64,000 bases of DNA from Mycolicibacterium sp. MU0053. Lineage in GTDB: Bacteria; Actinomycetota; Actinomycetes; Mycobacteriales; Mycobacteriaceae. Under the pieces are notes generated by a model. The model saw nothing but the letters and a program-made list of their open reading frames with translations. It was not told where the DNA came from and made no database searches. This document shows, piece by piece, positions 26,389 through 35,935 of this stretch. Where the stretch lies: the NCBI RefSeq assembly GCF_963378095.1, contig NZ_OY726397.1, positions 1,798,001-1,862,000 of the forward strand, written 5' to 3'. A program made the position numbers and the translations under genes. Every line of letters begins with the position of its first letter. The stretch's first letter is position 1.

Positions 26389-26397
26389 TTGTCCACA
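26389..26397 (+). other. DnaA-box-like sequence
   Basis: TTGTCCACA, an exact match to the mycobacterial DnaA-box consensus, 82 bases before comEA. A weaker relative (TGATCCACA) lies at 26408-26416. Binding is not shown, and this is not an origin. Confidence 0.35.
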
Positions 26398-26465
26398 GCC
26401 CCGCCTTGATCCACAGCCACTCGGTCGCCGCGGGTCGGCGAGCGTCGGACGTCGCCGCGCCGCTC

Positions 26466-26471
26466 TAGCGT
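26466..26471 (+). promoter_or_regulatory. Leaderless -10 box of comEA
   Basis: TAGCGT seven bases before the comEA ATG with no Shine-Dalgarno sequence between; the classic mycobacterial leaderless layout. It gives comEA-comEC a promoter independent of degV. Confidence 0.6.
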
Positions 26472-26478
26472 CGGCGCC

Positions 26479-27339
26479 ATGGCTACCGAGCTTCCCGCGG
26501 ACCGTCTGCAGCGTCGGCTCCGGGCCGAGGGCACCGACACCGATGCGGCCGACGACGCCGACGACGACGCGGACGGCGATCCCCGCGATCTCACCCCGCG
26601 CTGGCTGCCGGACGCCGGGGCGGGTGGGGACAGCACGCTACGCGGGTGGGTCGCCGCCGCCCGGGCCGATCCGGGCCGCGCGGGCGGAATGGCTCTGGCG
26701 GTGGTCGCGGCGCTCGCGGTGCTGGTGACGGTGTTCACCCTGATCCGCAACGAACCCGCGCCGGTGGTCTCGGCCAAGCTGCCGCCCGTGGAAATGGTGG
26801 CGTCCGACAGTGTCCGGCCCAGTACCAGCACGACGGCGCGGCCGGAGCAACCGGTGATCGTCAGTGTCGTCGGCCTGGTGCAGGAGCCCGGACTCGTCAC
26901 GGTCACGCCGGGGGCGCGGGTGGCCGATGCGCTCACCGCCGCGGGGGGCACATTGGCCGGCGCCGACACCGTCGGGCTGAACATGGCTCGGCACCTCAAC
27001 GACGGAGAGCAGGTGGTGGTCGGCATCTCCCCGGTGCCGGGCGCACCGCCGGGGCTGGGCAGTTCGGTCGGGGGCGCGACGGCCCCGGCCGCCAGGACGG
27101 GAGGTGACAAGGCCACCGCCAAGGAGCCCGCCGGCGGTGAGCCGCAGGGGCCGGTGGATCTCAACGCCGCGACCGAGGCGCAACTCGACGAGCTGCCCGG
27201 GATCGGACCGGTGACCGCCGCGGCGATCGTGGCGTGGCGCGAGGAGCACGGCGCGTTCGCCAGTGTGGATCAGCTCGGCGAGGTGGACGGGATCGGACCC
27301 GCGCGGCTGCAACGGCTGCGCGATCTGGTGCGGGTGTGA
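26479..27339 (+). CDS. comEA: ComEA-like DNA-binding membrane protein
   Basis: 286 residues. An acidic cytosolic N-terminus (residues 1-60) is followed by one membrane span (GGMALAVVAALAVLVTVFTLI, about 72-92), a SLBB-like domain (VIVSVVGLVQEPGLVTVTPGARVADALTAAGG) and a C-terminal helix-hairpin-helix pair (VDLNAATEAQLDELPGIGP ... VDGIGPARLQRLRDL). In transformable bacteria ComEA binds incoming DNA; its role in mycobacteria is open. Its stop overlaps the comEC GTG start. Confidence 0.93.
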   Translation: MATELPADRLQRRLRAEGTDTDAADDADDDADGDPRDLTPRWLPDAGAGGDSTLRGWVAAARADPGRAGGMALAVVAALAVLVTVFTLIRNEPAPVVSAKLPPVEMVASDSVRPSTSTTARPEQPVIVSVVGLVQEPGLVTVTPGARVADALTAAGGTLAGADTVGLNMARHLNDGEQVVVGISPVPGAPPGLGSSVGGATAPAARTGGDKATAKEPAGGEPQGPVDLNAATEAQLDELPGIGPVTAAAIVAWREEHGAFASVDQLGEVDGIGPARLQRLRDLVRV

Positions 27340-28841
27340 ATGAACGCCCCGACCTGCGGCTGGTTCCGGCGGCCCTGACCGCATGGGCGGTCACCGCCGC
27401 GGGAATCTGCTGGGATATCGGAGCGGTGCTGACCGGCGTGTGCCTGGCGGTCGGGGCCGGCGCGGGCGCGCTGTGGTGCGCGCTGCCCCGCGAGCGGGAG
27501 ACGGCGCGGGTCGCGGGCGCAGTCGTGGCGGCAGCGGCCGTGGTCGGGATGGGTTTCAGCGTCGCGGTCAACCTGCGCAGCACCAGTGTGCGTCAGCACC
27601 CGGTGGTCGAACGCTTCGGCTCGGCGGCCACCGTCACCGTGGTGCCCTCGGAGTCCCCGCTGACGATCGGCGGGGGTCGGTTGCTGATCAAGGCGGACCT
27701 CCGGCTGGTCGACAACGTCCAAACCCGGGGCCGGGTGGTGGTTTTCGCGCCGGTGTCGCATTACCACGGCATCGGCGTCGGGCAGCCGCTGCGATTCCGG
27801 GCGCGGATCAGCAAGCCCACCCGTCGCGATCTGACCGTCGCGGCGCTCAATGCCAGCGGTGCTCCGACACTCGGTGAGGCTTCGCTTCTGCAACGGGCGG
27901 CCGGCACGGCGCGCGGCCGGCTCGCCGAGCGGGCGCGGGAGGTGCTGCCCGCGGATCAGGCGGCGATGCTGCCCGCGCTGGTGCTCGGTGACACCTCGGC
28001 GGTGCCGCCGACGGCGACCCAGCAGTTCCGGGTTGCGGGGCTCACCCATCTGACGGCAGTCTCGGGCGCCAACGTCACCATCGTGTGCGGCGCGGTGTTG
28101 TTGGTCGCCGGATTCTTCGGGCCCCGCATCGCGGTGGTCCTGGCCGGGCTGGCGCTGATCGCGTTTGTGGTGGTGGTCCAGCCCACCGCCAGCGTGCTGC
28201 GCGCCGCGGTGATGGGGGCCATCGCCCTGCTGGCGTTACTGACGGCGCGACGCAGGCAAGCCATCCCGGCACTGGCCGGCGCGGTGCTGGTGCTGCTGAT
28301 CGTCGCGCCGCAGTTGGCGGTCGACATCGGATTCGCACTCTCGGTGGCGGCCACCGCGGCGCTCATCGTGCTGGCGCCGCGGTGGTCGCTGCGACTGGTC
28401 GGGCGCGGCTGGCCCAAGCCGCTGGCCGACGCGCTGTGCATGGCGGTGGCCGCGCAGTTGGTCACCGCACCCCTGGTCGCCGGGATTTCCGGGACGCTCA
28501 GTCTGGTTGCCGTGCTGGCCAATTTGTTGGTCACGGTGGTGATCGCGCCCATCACGCTGTTCGGCACCGCGGCCGCGGCCCTGAGCCCACTGTGGCCCGC
28601 CGCGGCCCGGCTGCTGATCCGGTTCACCGGTCCGGAACTGTGGTGGCTGCTGCAGGTTGCGCGGTGGACCGCGGCGGTGCCGCACGCCGCGGTGCCGGTG
28701 CCCGCCGGCGCCGTCGGGGTACTCACCCTCGCGGCCGCGGCGGTGGCCGGGGTGCTCTGCAGCGGCCACCGGCGCGGGCGGATTGCGCTGGGCTGCTTGG
28801 CGATGGTGGCCGCGGCGTGGGCGATCGCCGGCCTCGGGTGA
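27336..28841 (+). CDS. comEC: ComEC/Rec2-family membrane protein without metallo-beta-lactamase domain
   Basis: 501 residues, GTG start overlapping the comEA stop. The hallmark [20 protein letters not shown] of the competence domain is at about residues 231-250, followed by many hydrophobic spans to the end. The metallo-beta-lactamase-like domain that follows in longer ComEC proteins is absent. The family forms the DNA uptake channel in competent bacteria. Next to holA, as in M. tuberculosis. Confidence 0.92.
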   Translation: MNERPDLRLVPAALTAWAVTAAGICWDIGAVLTGVCLAVGAGAGALWCALPRERETARVAGAVVAAAAVVGMGFSVAVNLRSTSVRQHPVVERFGSAATVTVVPSESPLTIGGGRLLIKADLRLVDNVQTRGRVVVFAPVSHYHGIGVGQPLRFRARISKPTRRDLTVAALNASGAPTLGEASLLQRAAGTARGRLAERAREVLPADQAAMLPALVLGDTSAVPPTATQQFRVAGLTHLTAVSGANVTIVCGAVLLVAGFFGPRIAVVLAGLALIAFVVVVQPTASVLRAAVMGAIALLALLTARRRQAIPALAGAVLVLLIVAPQLAVDIGFALSVAATAALIVLAPRWSLRLVGRGWPKPLADALCMAVAAQLVTAPLVAGISGTLSLVAVLANLLVTVVIAPITLFGTAAAALSPLWPAAARLLIRFTGPELWWLLQVARWTAAVPHAAVPVPAGAVGVLTLAAAAVAGVLCSGHRRGRIALGCLAMVAAAWAIAGLG

Positions 28842-28885
28842 GCGGACTTGGCGGGTCGTCGGCGGCGTGTGACACCATCGTCGGC

Positions 28886-29863
28886 GTGAGCGCACAGGTA
28901 CCCGGACTGCATCTCGTGCTCGGCGATGAGGAACTGCTCATCGATCGCGCCATCGCCGCGGTGACCCGCGACGCGCGCTCGCGCGCCGGCGCCCAGGTCG
29001 GCGCCTCCGACATCCCGGTCAGCCGGCTGCGCGCCGGCGACGTCAGCACCTCCGAGCTCGCCGAACTACTCAGCCCGTCGCTGTTCGCCGATGAGCGCAT
29101 CGTCGTGCTGGAGGCGGCGGGGGAGGCCGGCAAGGATGCCGTCGGGCTGATCGCGACCGCGGCCGCCGATCTGCCGGCGGGCACCGAACTGGTGGTGGTG
29201 CACTCCGGCGGGGGCCGGGCGAAGGCATTGGCCACCCGTTTGCGCGAAGTCGGGGCAAGGGTGTATCCGTGCGCCAAGATCACCAAGGTCAGCGAACGCG
29301 CCGAGTTCATCCGCGGCGAGTTCCGCACCCTCAAGATCAAGGTCAGCGACGAGACGGTGACCGCGCTGCTCGACGCGGTGGGATCCGACATCCGGGAACT
29401 GGCCGCGGCCTGTTCGCAGTTGGTCGCCGACACCGATGGCCGGGTGGACCCCGCCGCGGTGCGCCGCTATCACAGCGGCAAAGCCGAGGTCAAAGGGTTC
29501 GACATCGCGGACAAGGCGATCGTGGGTGATGTGGAGGGTGCGGCCGAGGCGCTGCGCTGGGCGATGCTCGCCGGCGAGCCGCGGGTGGTACTGGCCGACG
29601 CGCTCGCCGAGGCCGTGCACACCATCGCGCGGGTGGCTCCGCTGTCGGGGGATCCCTATCGACTGGCCGGTGAACTCGGCATGCCGCCGTGGCGCATCCA
29701 GAAGGCGCAGAAACAGTCGCGGCGTTGGTCCCGGGACCGGGTCGCCAGCGCGCTGCGCCTGGTTGCGGCGCTCAACGCGGACGTCAAAGGCGCGGCCGCC
29801 GACCCCGATTACGCGCTGGAGTCGACGGTGCGGGCCGTGGCCGAATTGGCCAGGAACAACTGA
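28886..29863 (+). CDS. holA: DNA polymerase III delta subunit
   Basis: 325 residues; clamp-loader subunit that opens the beta clamp. The N-terminal [19 protein letters not shown], the [13 protein letters not shown] region and the C-terminal [19 protein letters not shown] are typical of actinobacterial HolA. GTG start at 28886, 44 bases after comEC, with no clear Shine-Dalgarno sequence. Convergent with rpsT, whose stop abuts. Confidence 0.93.
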   Translation: MSAQVPGLHLVLGDEELLIDRAIAAVTRDARSRAGAQVGASDIPVSRLRAGDVSTSELAELLSPSLFADERIVVLEAAGEAGKDAVGLIATAAADLPAGTELVVVHSGGGRAKALATRLREVGARVYPCAKITKVSERAEFIRGEFRTLKIKVSDETVTALLDAVGSDIRELAAACSQLVADTDGRVDPAAVRRYHSGKAEVKGFDIADKAIVGDVEGAAEALRWAMLAGEPRVVLADALAEAVHTIARVAPLSGDPYRLAGELGMPPWRIQKAQKQSRRWSRDRVASALRLVAALNADVKGAAADPDYALESTVRAVAELARNN

Positions 29864-30124
29864 TCAGAGCTTGTTGAGAGCCAGGGTCAGCGCCGACTTC
29901 TTGTTGGCGGCCTGGTTCTTGTGGATGACACCCTTGCTGGCAGCCTTGTCCAGCTGACGAGTGGTCGCCACCAGCAGCTGGGCTGCGGTGTCCTTATCGC
30001 CGGACTCGAGGGCCTCGCGGAACCCACGGACAGCCGTGCGAAGTGAGGACTTCACCGACTGGTTGCGCAGACGGGCGCGCTCGTTGGTGCGGTTGCGCTT
30101 TTCCTGCGACTTGATGTTGGCCAC
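29864..30124 (-). CDS. rpsT: 30S ribosomal protein S20
   Basis: 86 residues, highly basic, with the family opening [20 protein letters not shown] and closing [22 protein letters not shown]. Binds 16S rRNA early in 30S assembly. GTG start at 30124. Position between holA and the ATP-grasp gene is the mycobacterial one. Confidence 0.97.
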   Translation of the reverse strand: MANIKSQEKRNRTNERARLRNQSVKSSLRTAVRGFREALESGDKDTAAQLLVATTRQLDKAASKGVIHKNQAANKKSALTLALNKL

Positions 30125-30299
30125 GCGTCAGTTCCTTCTAATTCTCAAAAGCTGGGTATGGGCGGGAGCAATCTCCACCTGCCCGGCAGCGGGCAGCGAC
30201 TGTTCAGGTTACCAGTTCGGCCGATAAACCCCCAAAGCGCGCCGCGTCCGTGGTCGCGATTGCTCGGCTGGCCTGCCGATACCGCAGCGGTGGGGCAGC

Positions 30300-31967
30300 A
30301 TGGGGGTGATGAGCGTGCGAACTTTGCCGGGCCAGAGCAAACGACAATCCAAGTCCACGCGCGCTGCCAAGAAGCACGTGCCGATCTTCGACGGCTACAA
30401 CGACCGCGGCTGCTATGCCGACGCATTCGACGAGATGTTTGACGCCCAGGGCGCGGTCCGCGGACCCTACAAGGGGATCTACGCCGAGCTGGCACCGTCG
30501 GATGCCTCGGAGTTGGCGGCCCGTGCCGAGGCGCTGAGTCGCGCGTTCGTCGACCAGGGCATCACGTTCTCGCTGTCCGGCCAGGAGCGGCCCTTCCCGC
30601 TGGATCTGGTGCCGCGGGTGATCTCGGCCGCGGAGTGGACCCGGCTGGAGAAGGGCATCAAGCAGCGGGTCACCGCCCTGGAGATGTATCTCGACGACAT
30701 CTACGGCGAGAAGGAGATTCTGCGCGACGGGGTGATCCCCCGGCGCCTGGTCACCTCCTGCGACCACTTCCACCGGGAGGCGGCGGGCATCGTGCCGCCC
30801 AACGGGGTGCGGATCCACGTCGCGGGCATCGACCTCGTCCGCGACGAGCAGGGCACGTTCCGGGTGCTGGAGGACAACCTGCGGTCCCCGTCGGGGGTCT
30901 CCTACGTGATGGAGAACCGTCGCACCATGGCCCGGGTGTTCCCCAACCTGTTCGCCACCAACCGGGTGCGCGCGGTCGGCGACTATTCGTCGCATTTGCT
31001 CCGCGCGCTGCGCAAAGCGGCCCCCACCAACGCCGCCGACCCGACCGTGGTGGTGCTGACCCCCGGGGTGTACAACTCCGCCTACTTCGAACATTCGCTG
31101 CTGGCCCGGCAGATGGGCGCCGAGCTGGTGGAGGGGCGCGACCTGTTCTGCCGCGACAACACCGTCTACATGCGAACCACCGAGGGTGAGCGCCAGGTGG
31201 ACGTCATCTACCGCCGCATCGACGACGAGTTCCTGGACCCGATGCATTTTCGTCCCGACTCGATGCTGGGGGTGGCGGGCATCGTCAACGCCGCCCGGGC
31301 CGGCAACGTGGTGATCTCGTCGGCGGTGGGCAACGGCGTCGGCGACGACAAGCTGGTCTACACGTACGTCCCGACGATCATCGACTACTACCTGGGTGAG
31401 AAGCCGCTGCTGGCCAACGTCGACACGTTGCGGTGCTGGCTCGACGAGGAGCGCGAAGAGGTGCTCGACCGGATCGAGGAGCTGGTGGTCAAACCGGTGG
31501 AAGGCTCCGGTGGCTACGGCATTGTCTTCGGGCCGGACGCCTCGGCCAAGGAGCTGGCCGCGATCCGGCGCAAGGTCGAGGCGGATCCGCGCGGATGGAT
31601 CGCCCAGCCAGTCGTGCAGCTCTCGACCGTGCCGACCCAGGTCGGCGACCGGTTGGCGCCGCGGCACGTCGACCTGCGACCCTTCGCGGTCAACGACGGC
31701 GACGAGATCTGGGTGCTGCCCGGCGGCCTGACCCGGGTCGCGTTGCCCGAGGGGTCGCTGATGGTCAACTCCAGCCAGGGTGGCGGTTCCAAGGACACCT
31801 GGGTGCTGGCGTCGCGGACGTCGTCGGCGGACCGCGAACTGGCCGCCGCCGAACTGGTGCGCACGCTGCCCGGCGAGGCCAAACCGGCCGACCGGGTCCC
31901 GAAGGCGCCGCGGGCCGGTGGCGAACAGCAACAGCAGCAGCAACAACAGCAGGGGGTGGTCGGCTGA
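30300..31967 (+). CDS. Circularly permuted ATP-grasp type 2 protein
   Basis: 555 residues from the first ATG; an ATG at 30309 is an alternative. The family pattern is clear: YNDRGCYADAFDEMF, AGIDLVRDEQGTFRVLEDNLRSPSGVSYVMENR and VVKPVEGSGGYGIVFGPDAS. It ends in a low-complexity tail with nine consecutive glutamines (31926-31952). First gene of a three-gene module with alpha-E and transglutaminase-like proteins, which has been proposed from comparative genomics to make or ligate a small peptide or amide. Equivalent to Rv2411c. Biochemical role unknown. Confidence 0.9.
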   Translation: MGVMSVRTLPGQSKRQSKSTRAAKKHVPIFDGYNDRGCYADAFDEMFDAQGAVRGPYKGIYAELAPSDASELAARAEALSRAFVDQGITFSLSGQERPFPLDLVPRVISAAEWTRLEKGIKQRVTALEMYLDDIYGEKEILRDGVIPRRLVTSCDHFHREAAGIVPPNGVRIHVAGIDLVRDEQGTFRVLEDNLRSPSGVSYVMENRRTMARVFPNLFATNRVRAVGDYSSHLLRALRKAAPTNAADPTVVVLTPGVYNSAYFEHSLLARQMGAELVEGRDLFCRDNTVYMRTTEGERQVDVIYRRIDDEFLDPMHFRPDSMLGVAGIVNAARAGNVVISSAVGNGVGDDKLVYTYVPTIIDYYLGEKPLLANVDTLRCWLDEEREEVLDRIEELVVKPVEGSGGYGIVFGPDASAKELAAIRRKVEADPRGWIAQPVVQLSTVPTQVGDRLAPRHVDLRPFAVNDGDEIWVLPGGLTRVALPEGSLMVNSSQGGGSKDTWVLASRTSSADRELAAAELVRTLPGEAKPADRVPKAPRAGGEQQQQQQQQQGVVG

Positions 31968-32941
31968 TGTTGGCCCGCAACGCCGAATCGCTGTACTGGA
32001 TCGGCCGTTACGTCGAACGGGCCGATGACACCGCGCGCATCCTCGACGTGGTGATCCACCAGCTGCTCGAGGACTCCAGCGTCGACCCGGACCACACCTC
32101 GCGGGTGTTGCTGCGGGTCCTCGACATCGAGCCCCCCGACGAACCGCTGGATGTCTGGTCGCTGACCGACTTGGTCGCGTTCACCCGCGGTGTCGAGGGC
32201 GGCAGCTCGATTGTCGACGCGATCACGGCGGCCCGGGAAAATGCCCGCGGCGCAAGGGAAGTCACCTCTACCGAGATGTGGGAGTGTCTCAACACCACGT
32301 ACAACGCGTTGCCGGAGCGCGAACGGGCCGCGCGCCGGTTGGGTCCGCACGAGTTCCTCGCCTACGTGGAGGGCCGCGCCGCGATGTTCGCCGGCTTGGC
32401 GGACTCCACCCTGTCCCGCGACGACGGCTACCGGTTCCTGGTGCTCGGTCGGGCCATCGAACGCGTCGACATGACGGTGCGGATGCTGCAGTCCCGGGTC
32501 GGGGACAGCGCCTCGTCGCCGGCCTGGGTCACGGTGCTCAGGTCGGCGGGCGCCCATGACGCCTATCTGCGTACCTACCGCGGGGTGCTCGATGCCGGAC
32601 GGGTGGTCGAATTCATGCTGCTGGACCGGCTTTTCCCGCGCTCGGTGTTCTACTCGCTGCGGATGGCCGAGCACAGCCTCGACGAGTTGCAGCATCGCAA
32701 ACACAATCGGGTCGGGGCCGCCGACGAGGCTCAGCGATTGCTGGGCCGCGCTCGCAGCGAGCTGGAGTTCCTGCGGCCCGGCGTGCTGCTGGAGTCGCTG
32801 GAAACCGGGTTGGACGATCTGCAGACCACCTGCTTCGAGGTCGGAGAAGCGTTGGCGCTGCAGTATTTCCACTCCGCGCCGTGGGTGGCCTGGACCGACG
32901 CCGGACACGACGCGCTGGTCATCGAAGAGGGGGAAATCTAG
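31967..32941 (+). CDS. Alpha-E domain protein
   Basis: 324 mostly helical residues with the family start LARNAESLYWIGRYVERADDTARILD and the later LGRAIERVDMTVRMLQ and RSVFYSLRMAEHSL repeats. ATG overlaps the stop of the ATP-grasp gene (TGATG). Alpha-E proteins always accompany the permuted ATP-grasp enzyme and probably form a complex with it. Equivalent to Rv2410c. Confidence 0.92.
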   Translation: MLARNAESLYWIGRYVERADDTARILDVVIHQLLEDSSVDPDHTSRVLLRVLDIEPPDEPLDVWSLTDLVAFTRGVEGGSSIVDAITAARENARGAREVTSTEMWECLNTTYNALPERERAARRLGPHEFLAYVEGRAAMFAGLADSTLSRDDGYRFLVLGRAIERVDMTVRMLQSRVGDSASSPAWVTVLRSAGAHDAYLRTYRGVLDAGRVVEFMLLDRLFPRSVFYSLRMAEHSLDELQHRKHNRVGAADEAQRLLGRARSELEFLRPGVLLESLETGLDDLQTTCFEVGEALALQYFHSAPWVAWTDAGHDALVIEEGEI

Positions 32942-32943
32942 CC

Positions 32944-33783
32944 ATGTGGCGGATGCGCGTCGTGCACGCGACCGGCTATGCCTACAAGTCCGCGGTGACC
33001 GCGTCGTACAACGAGGCGAGGTTGACGCCGCGGTCGGATCAGCGCCAGAACGTGATCCTCAACCGGGTCGAGACGGTCCCGGCCACCCGGTCCTACCGCT
33101 ACGTCGACTACTGGGGCACCGCCGTCACCGCCTTCGATCTGCACGCACCGCACACCGAACTCGAGGTGACCGCCTCGTCGGTGGTGGAGACCGAGAAGCC
33201 GGAAGCGCCGGAGTTGGAGGTGACGTGGTCGGATCTGGACTCCGAGGCCGCCCTCGACCGATTCGACGAGATGCTCAGCCCCGCCCACTTCACGCCGGCA
33301 AGCAAACGCCTCGAACGGATCGGACGGCGCATCGCCCGCGACCACACTCCGCAGCAGGCTGTCATCGAGGCGTCGCGTTGGGTGGCCGGGGAACTGGAGT
33401 ACGTCGCGGGCACCACCGGCGTGCACTCCTCGGGTCTGGACGCGCTACGGGAGGGCAAAGGGGTGTGTCAGGACTTCGCGCACCTGACGCTGATCCTCTT
33501 GCGGGGGATGGGAATTCCGTCCCGATACGTCTCCGGCTACCTGCACCCGCACGCCGAGGCCGAGATCGGCGATACCGTCGAAGGCCAGAGCCACGCCTGG
33601 ATTCAGGCCTGGACGGGGGAGTGGTGGTACTACGACCCGACCAACGACGCCGAGATCAACGAGCAGTACATCAGCGTCGGTGTGGGCCGCGACTACTCGG
33701 ATGTGACACCGCTGAAGGGCATCTACTCCGGGGAGGGCTCCACGGACCTCGACGTGATGGTGGAGATCACCCGGCTGGCCTGA
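32944..33783 (+). CDS. Transglutaminase-like cysteine protease-fold protein
   Basis: 279 residues. An N-terminal beta domain (RVVHATGYAYKSAVTASYNEARL) is followed by the transglutaminase core with catalytic Cys in GVCQDFAHL, His in GQSHAWIQAW and Asp in YYDPTND. Start ATG 2 bases after the alpha-E gene. Probably hydrolyses or transfers the product of the ATP-grasp partner. Equivalent to Rv2409c. Confidence 0.92.
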   Translation: MWRMRVVHATGYAYKSAVTASYNEARLTPRSDQRQNVILNRVETVPATRSYRYVDYWGTAVTAFDLHAPHTELEVTASSVVETEKPEAPELEVTWSDLDSEAALDRFDEMLSPAHFTPASKRLERIGRRIARDHTPQQAVIEASRWVAGELEYVAGTTGVHSSGLDALREGKGVCQDFAHLTLILLRGMGIPSRYVSGYLHPHAEAEIGDTVEGQSHAWIQAWTGEWWYYDPTNDAEINEQYISVGVGRDYSDVTPLKGIYSGEGSTDLDVMVEITRLA

Positions 33784-33791
33784 CCCGCCGG

Positions 33792-34640
33792 TCAGCCGAC
33801 CTCGACCCGGTGCAGATCGTCGCCCAGTTCGATGCGCCCGTCGAACTCCGCGGCGGCCAGCCGGCGCCACTCGTCTTCCTGGCCGGGCACGAGGGCCGGA
33901 ACGTAATGGGTGAGGATCAGCGTGCCCACCCCGGCGCGCTTCGCCGTGGCCGCCGCCTGTTGCACCGACGAGTGATAGTCGCAGATGTCCTTGAAGCGTT
34001 GCAGGGGCATCAGTTGCACCAGATCCTCGCGAATCACGGTGTGCACCATGGCGTCCGCCCCCGCGCTCAGCGCGTCCAGGCCGGCGCACGGTACGGTGTC
34101 GCCGGCCAACACCACTGCGGTGTCCTCGCATTCCACCCGGAACCCCAGGGTGGGTTCCACCGGTCGGTGGTCGGTGGGTCCGGCGACGATGCGCACCGCG
34201 CCGCGATCCCACACCACGCCCTCGGTGTACTCCTGCACGTCCAGCGGAGGTGGTGCGGTCAGGTCGTCGTGATGGGCAATGCGATAGCCGATGTCGAAGC
34301 CGAACGCCGTGAGCGTCGCCGCCACCACCGCGGCCGTGCCGGGCGGGCCGATGATCGGCAGCGGAGCCGGGGCGGGGTGCGACTCCGAGGGGAATGCGGT
34401 GACCCAGCGGGTGATGATCACGTCGCCGAGATCGGCGATGTGATCGCTGTGCAGATGGGTGAGCAACAGCGCATCGAGGGTGTTGGCGCCGACGCCGATC
34501 GCGGCGGCCCGCTGCAGCACGCCGCGCCCGCAGTCCACCAGCACCGTCTGTCCGCCGGCCCGGACCAGCGTGGCCGGCCCGGCCCGGTTCGGATCGGGGA
34601 TGGGACTACCGGTGCCCAGCAGCGTGATCTCGATCGACAT
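33792..34640 (-). CDS. rnz: Ribonuclease Z (metallo-beta-lactamase fold)
   Basis: 282 residues; tRNA 3'-processing endonuclease. The zinc motif [14 protein letters not shown] and later [10 protein letters not shown] and LILTHYVP supply the metal ligands. Start ATG at 34640. Convergent with the transglutaminase gene, and divergent from the CBS protein. Matches Rv2407 in position. Confidence 0.9.
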   Translation of the reverse strand: MSIEITLLGTGSPIPDPNRAGPATLVRAGGQTVLVDCGRGVLQRAAAIGVGANTLDALLLTHLHSDHIADLGDVIITRWVTAFPSESHPAPAPLPIIGPPGTAAVVAATLTAFGFDIGYRIAHHDDLTAPPPLDVQEYTEGVVWDRGAVRIVAGPTDHRPVEPTLGFRVECEDTAVVLAGDTVPCAGLDALSAGADAMVHTVIREDLVQLMPLQRFKDICDYHSSVQQAAATAKRAGVGTLILTHYVPALVPGQEDEWRRLAAAEFDGRIELGDDLHRVEVG

Positions 34641-34727
34641 CCCTCGTGTATCTCACATCCGAGCGCCGGTTAGGGGCGGATCGCGCAAGCCCGGACCGTT
34701 GCCCTTTCGCCGCCGAGGAATCCCGCC

Positions 34728-34733
34728 TAGGCT
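34728..34733 (+). promoter_or_regulatory. -10 box candidate of the CBS-domain gene
   Basis: TAGGCT 33 bases before the ATG at 34767, leaving a short leader that contains GTGGAGG. No convincing -35 was found. Confidence 0.35.
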
Positions 34734-34766
34734 GGTGTGAACTGGATCACAGCTGTGGAGGTTGCG

Positions 34767-35198
34767 ATGCGGATCGCGGATGTCTTGAGGAGCAAAGGGT
34801 CGGATGTCGCCACGGTGCGACCGGAAGCGACGGTGCGCGACCTGCTGACCGGCCTGGCCGAGGCCAACATCGGCGCCATGGTGGTGGTCGGTTCGGCCGG
34901 GGTGATCGCCGGGATGGTCTCCGAGCGGGACGTGGTGCGCCGACTCTACGAGCAGGGCCCGAGCATCCTCGAGTTGCCGGTGGCCAAGATCATGACGCCA
35001 GCGGTGGCCACCTGCGGCCTGGACTCTTCGGTCGACGAGCTCTCGGAGATGATGACCACCAACCGGGTGCGCCACATTCCGGTGCTGGTCGACGGTCGAT
35101 TGGCCGGCATCGTGAGCATCGGCGACGTCGTCAAGAGCCGACTCGAGGAGCTGCAGTCCGAGCACGAACTGTTGCAGGCCTACATCACCCAGGGCTGA
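34767..35198 (+). CDS. Two-CBS-domain protein
   Basis: 143 residues made of two CBS motifs, the first around GAMVVVGSAGVIAGMVSERDVVRRL and the second around RHIPVLVDGRLAGIVSIGDVVKSRL. Such stand-alone pairs bind adenosyl nucleotides and act as regulatory sensors. ATG at 34767 has GTGGAGG (34755-34761); a GTG at 34737 is in frame but less well placed. Equivalent to Rv2406c. Confidence 0.92.
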   Translation: MRIADVLRSKGSDVATVRPEATVRDLLTGLAEANIGAMVVVGSAGVIAGMVSERDVVRRLYEQGPSILELPVAKIMTPAVATCGLDSSVDELSEMMTTNRVRHIPVLVDGRLAGIVSIGDVVKSRLEELQSEHELLQAYITQG

Positions 35199-35229
35199 GC
35201 ACCCGACGTTGCCATGTCAGGCTGAACGG

Positions 35230-35850
35230 GTGGATTCCACCAACCCGGCGCCCGAAGTCGCGGCGGCCCGCAAGGCCGACGTCCGCGAGTTGGCGCACAC
35301 CCTGGCCCGCGCGTTTTTCGACGACCCGGTGATGACCTGGATGCTGCCGCAGCCCGGTCGACGCGCGAAGGCGCTGCCGACGATGTTCGCCGCGATGGCC
35401 CGCCACCACTTTCTCGGCGACGGCGGCGTCGAGGTCGCCACCGCTGGTGGGCACATCGCCGCGGCCGCGCTGTGGTCGCCGCCGGGCCGCTGGAAGACGA
35501 CCACCTGGCAGGAGCTGCGCATGATGCGGGGGTTCGTGCGGGCGTTCGGCATGGACTTCAAGCGCGGTAAGCAGGTCGAGGAGCTGATGGCCAAGCACCA
35601 CCCCGAGCAGCCGCACTGGTATCTCGGGGTGATCGGCAGCGACCCCACCTTCCGCGGCGGCGGGTTCGGCCACGCCTTGATGGCCGCACGCCTGGACCGC
35701 GTCGACGCCGAGTACGCCCCGGCCTATCTGGAGTCCAGCAATCCCGACAACGTGCCCTACTACCAACGCTTCGGCTTCGACATCACCGGCGAGATCCAGC
35801 TGCCCGACGGCGGCCCGGTAATGGCGCAGATGTGGCGCGAGCCGCGCTGA
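35230..35850 (+). CDS. GNAT-family N-acetyltransferase
   Basis: 206 residues from GTG 35230; a TTG at 35209 is in frame. The acetyl-CoA loop is LGVIGSDPTFRGGGFGHALM and the C-terminal YLESSNPDNVPYYQRFGFDITGE is the usual GNAT end. Substrate not predictable. The gene follows the CBS protein by 31 bases and converges on the PemK-like gene across a double hairpin. Confidence 0.85.
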   Translation: MDSTNPAPEVAAARKADVRELAHTLARAFFDDPVMTWMLPQPGRRAKALPTMFAAMARHHFLGDGGVEVATAGGHIAAAALWSPPGRWKTTTWQELRMMRGFVRAFGMDFKRGKQVEELMAKHHPEQPHWYLGVIGSDPTFRGGGFGHALMAARLDRVDAEYAPAYLESSNPDNVPYYQRFGFDITGEIQLPDGGPVMAQMWREPR

Positions 35851-35875
35851 CCGGGGGCGTCGAGGTCGACGAAAT

Positions 35876-35919
35876 GCCGGAAGCTTCTCGCACTTTCCGG
35901 CCCAATTGTCCCGTTGGGC
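35876..35919. terminator. Two adjacent hairpins, bidirectional terminator candidate
   Basis: GCCGGAA/TTCCGGC (35876-35882 with 35895-35901) and, overlapping its last bases, GCCCAA/TTGGGC (35900-35905 with 35914-35919) lie in the 85-base gap between convergent genes. No long T run. Confidence 0.5.
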
Positions 35920-35935
35920 GGAACAGGGGGCCGGC

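Noticed and set aside
26389..26397. DnaA box as a replication origin
   Set aside because: Only one exact box, and none of dnaA, dnaN, rpmH or an AT-rich unwinding stretch is nearby.
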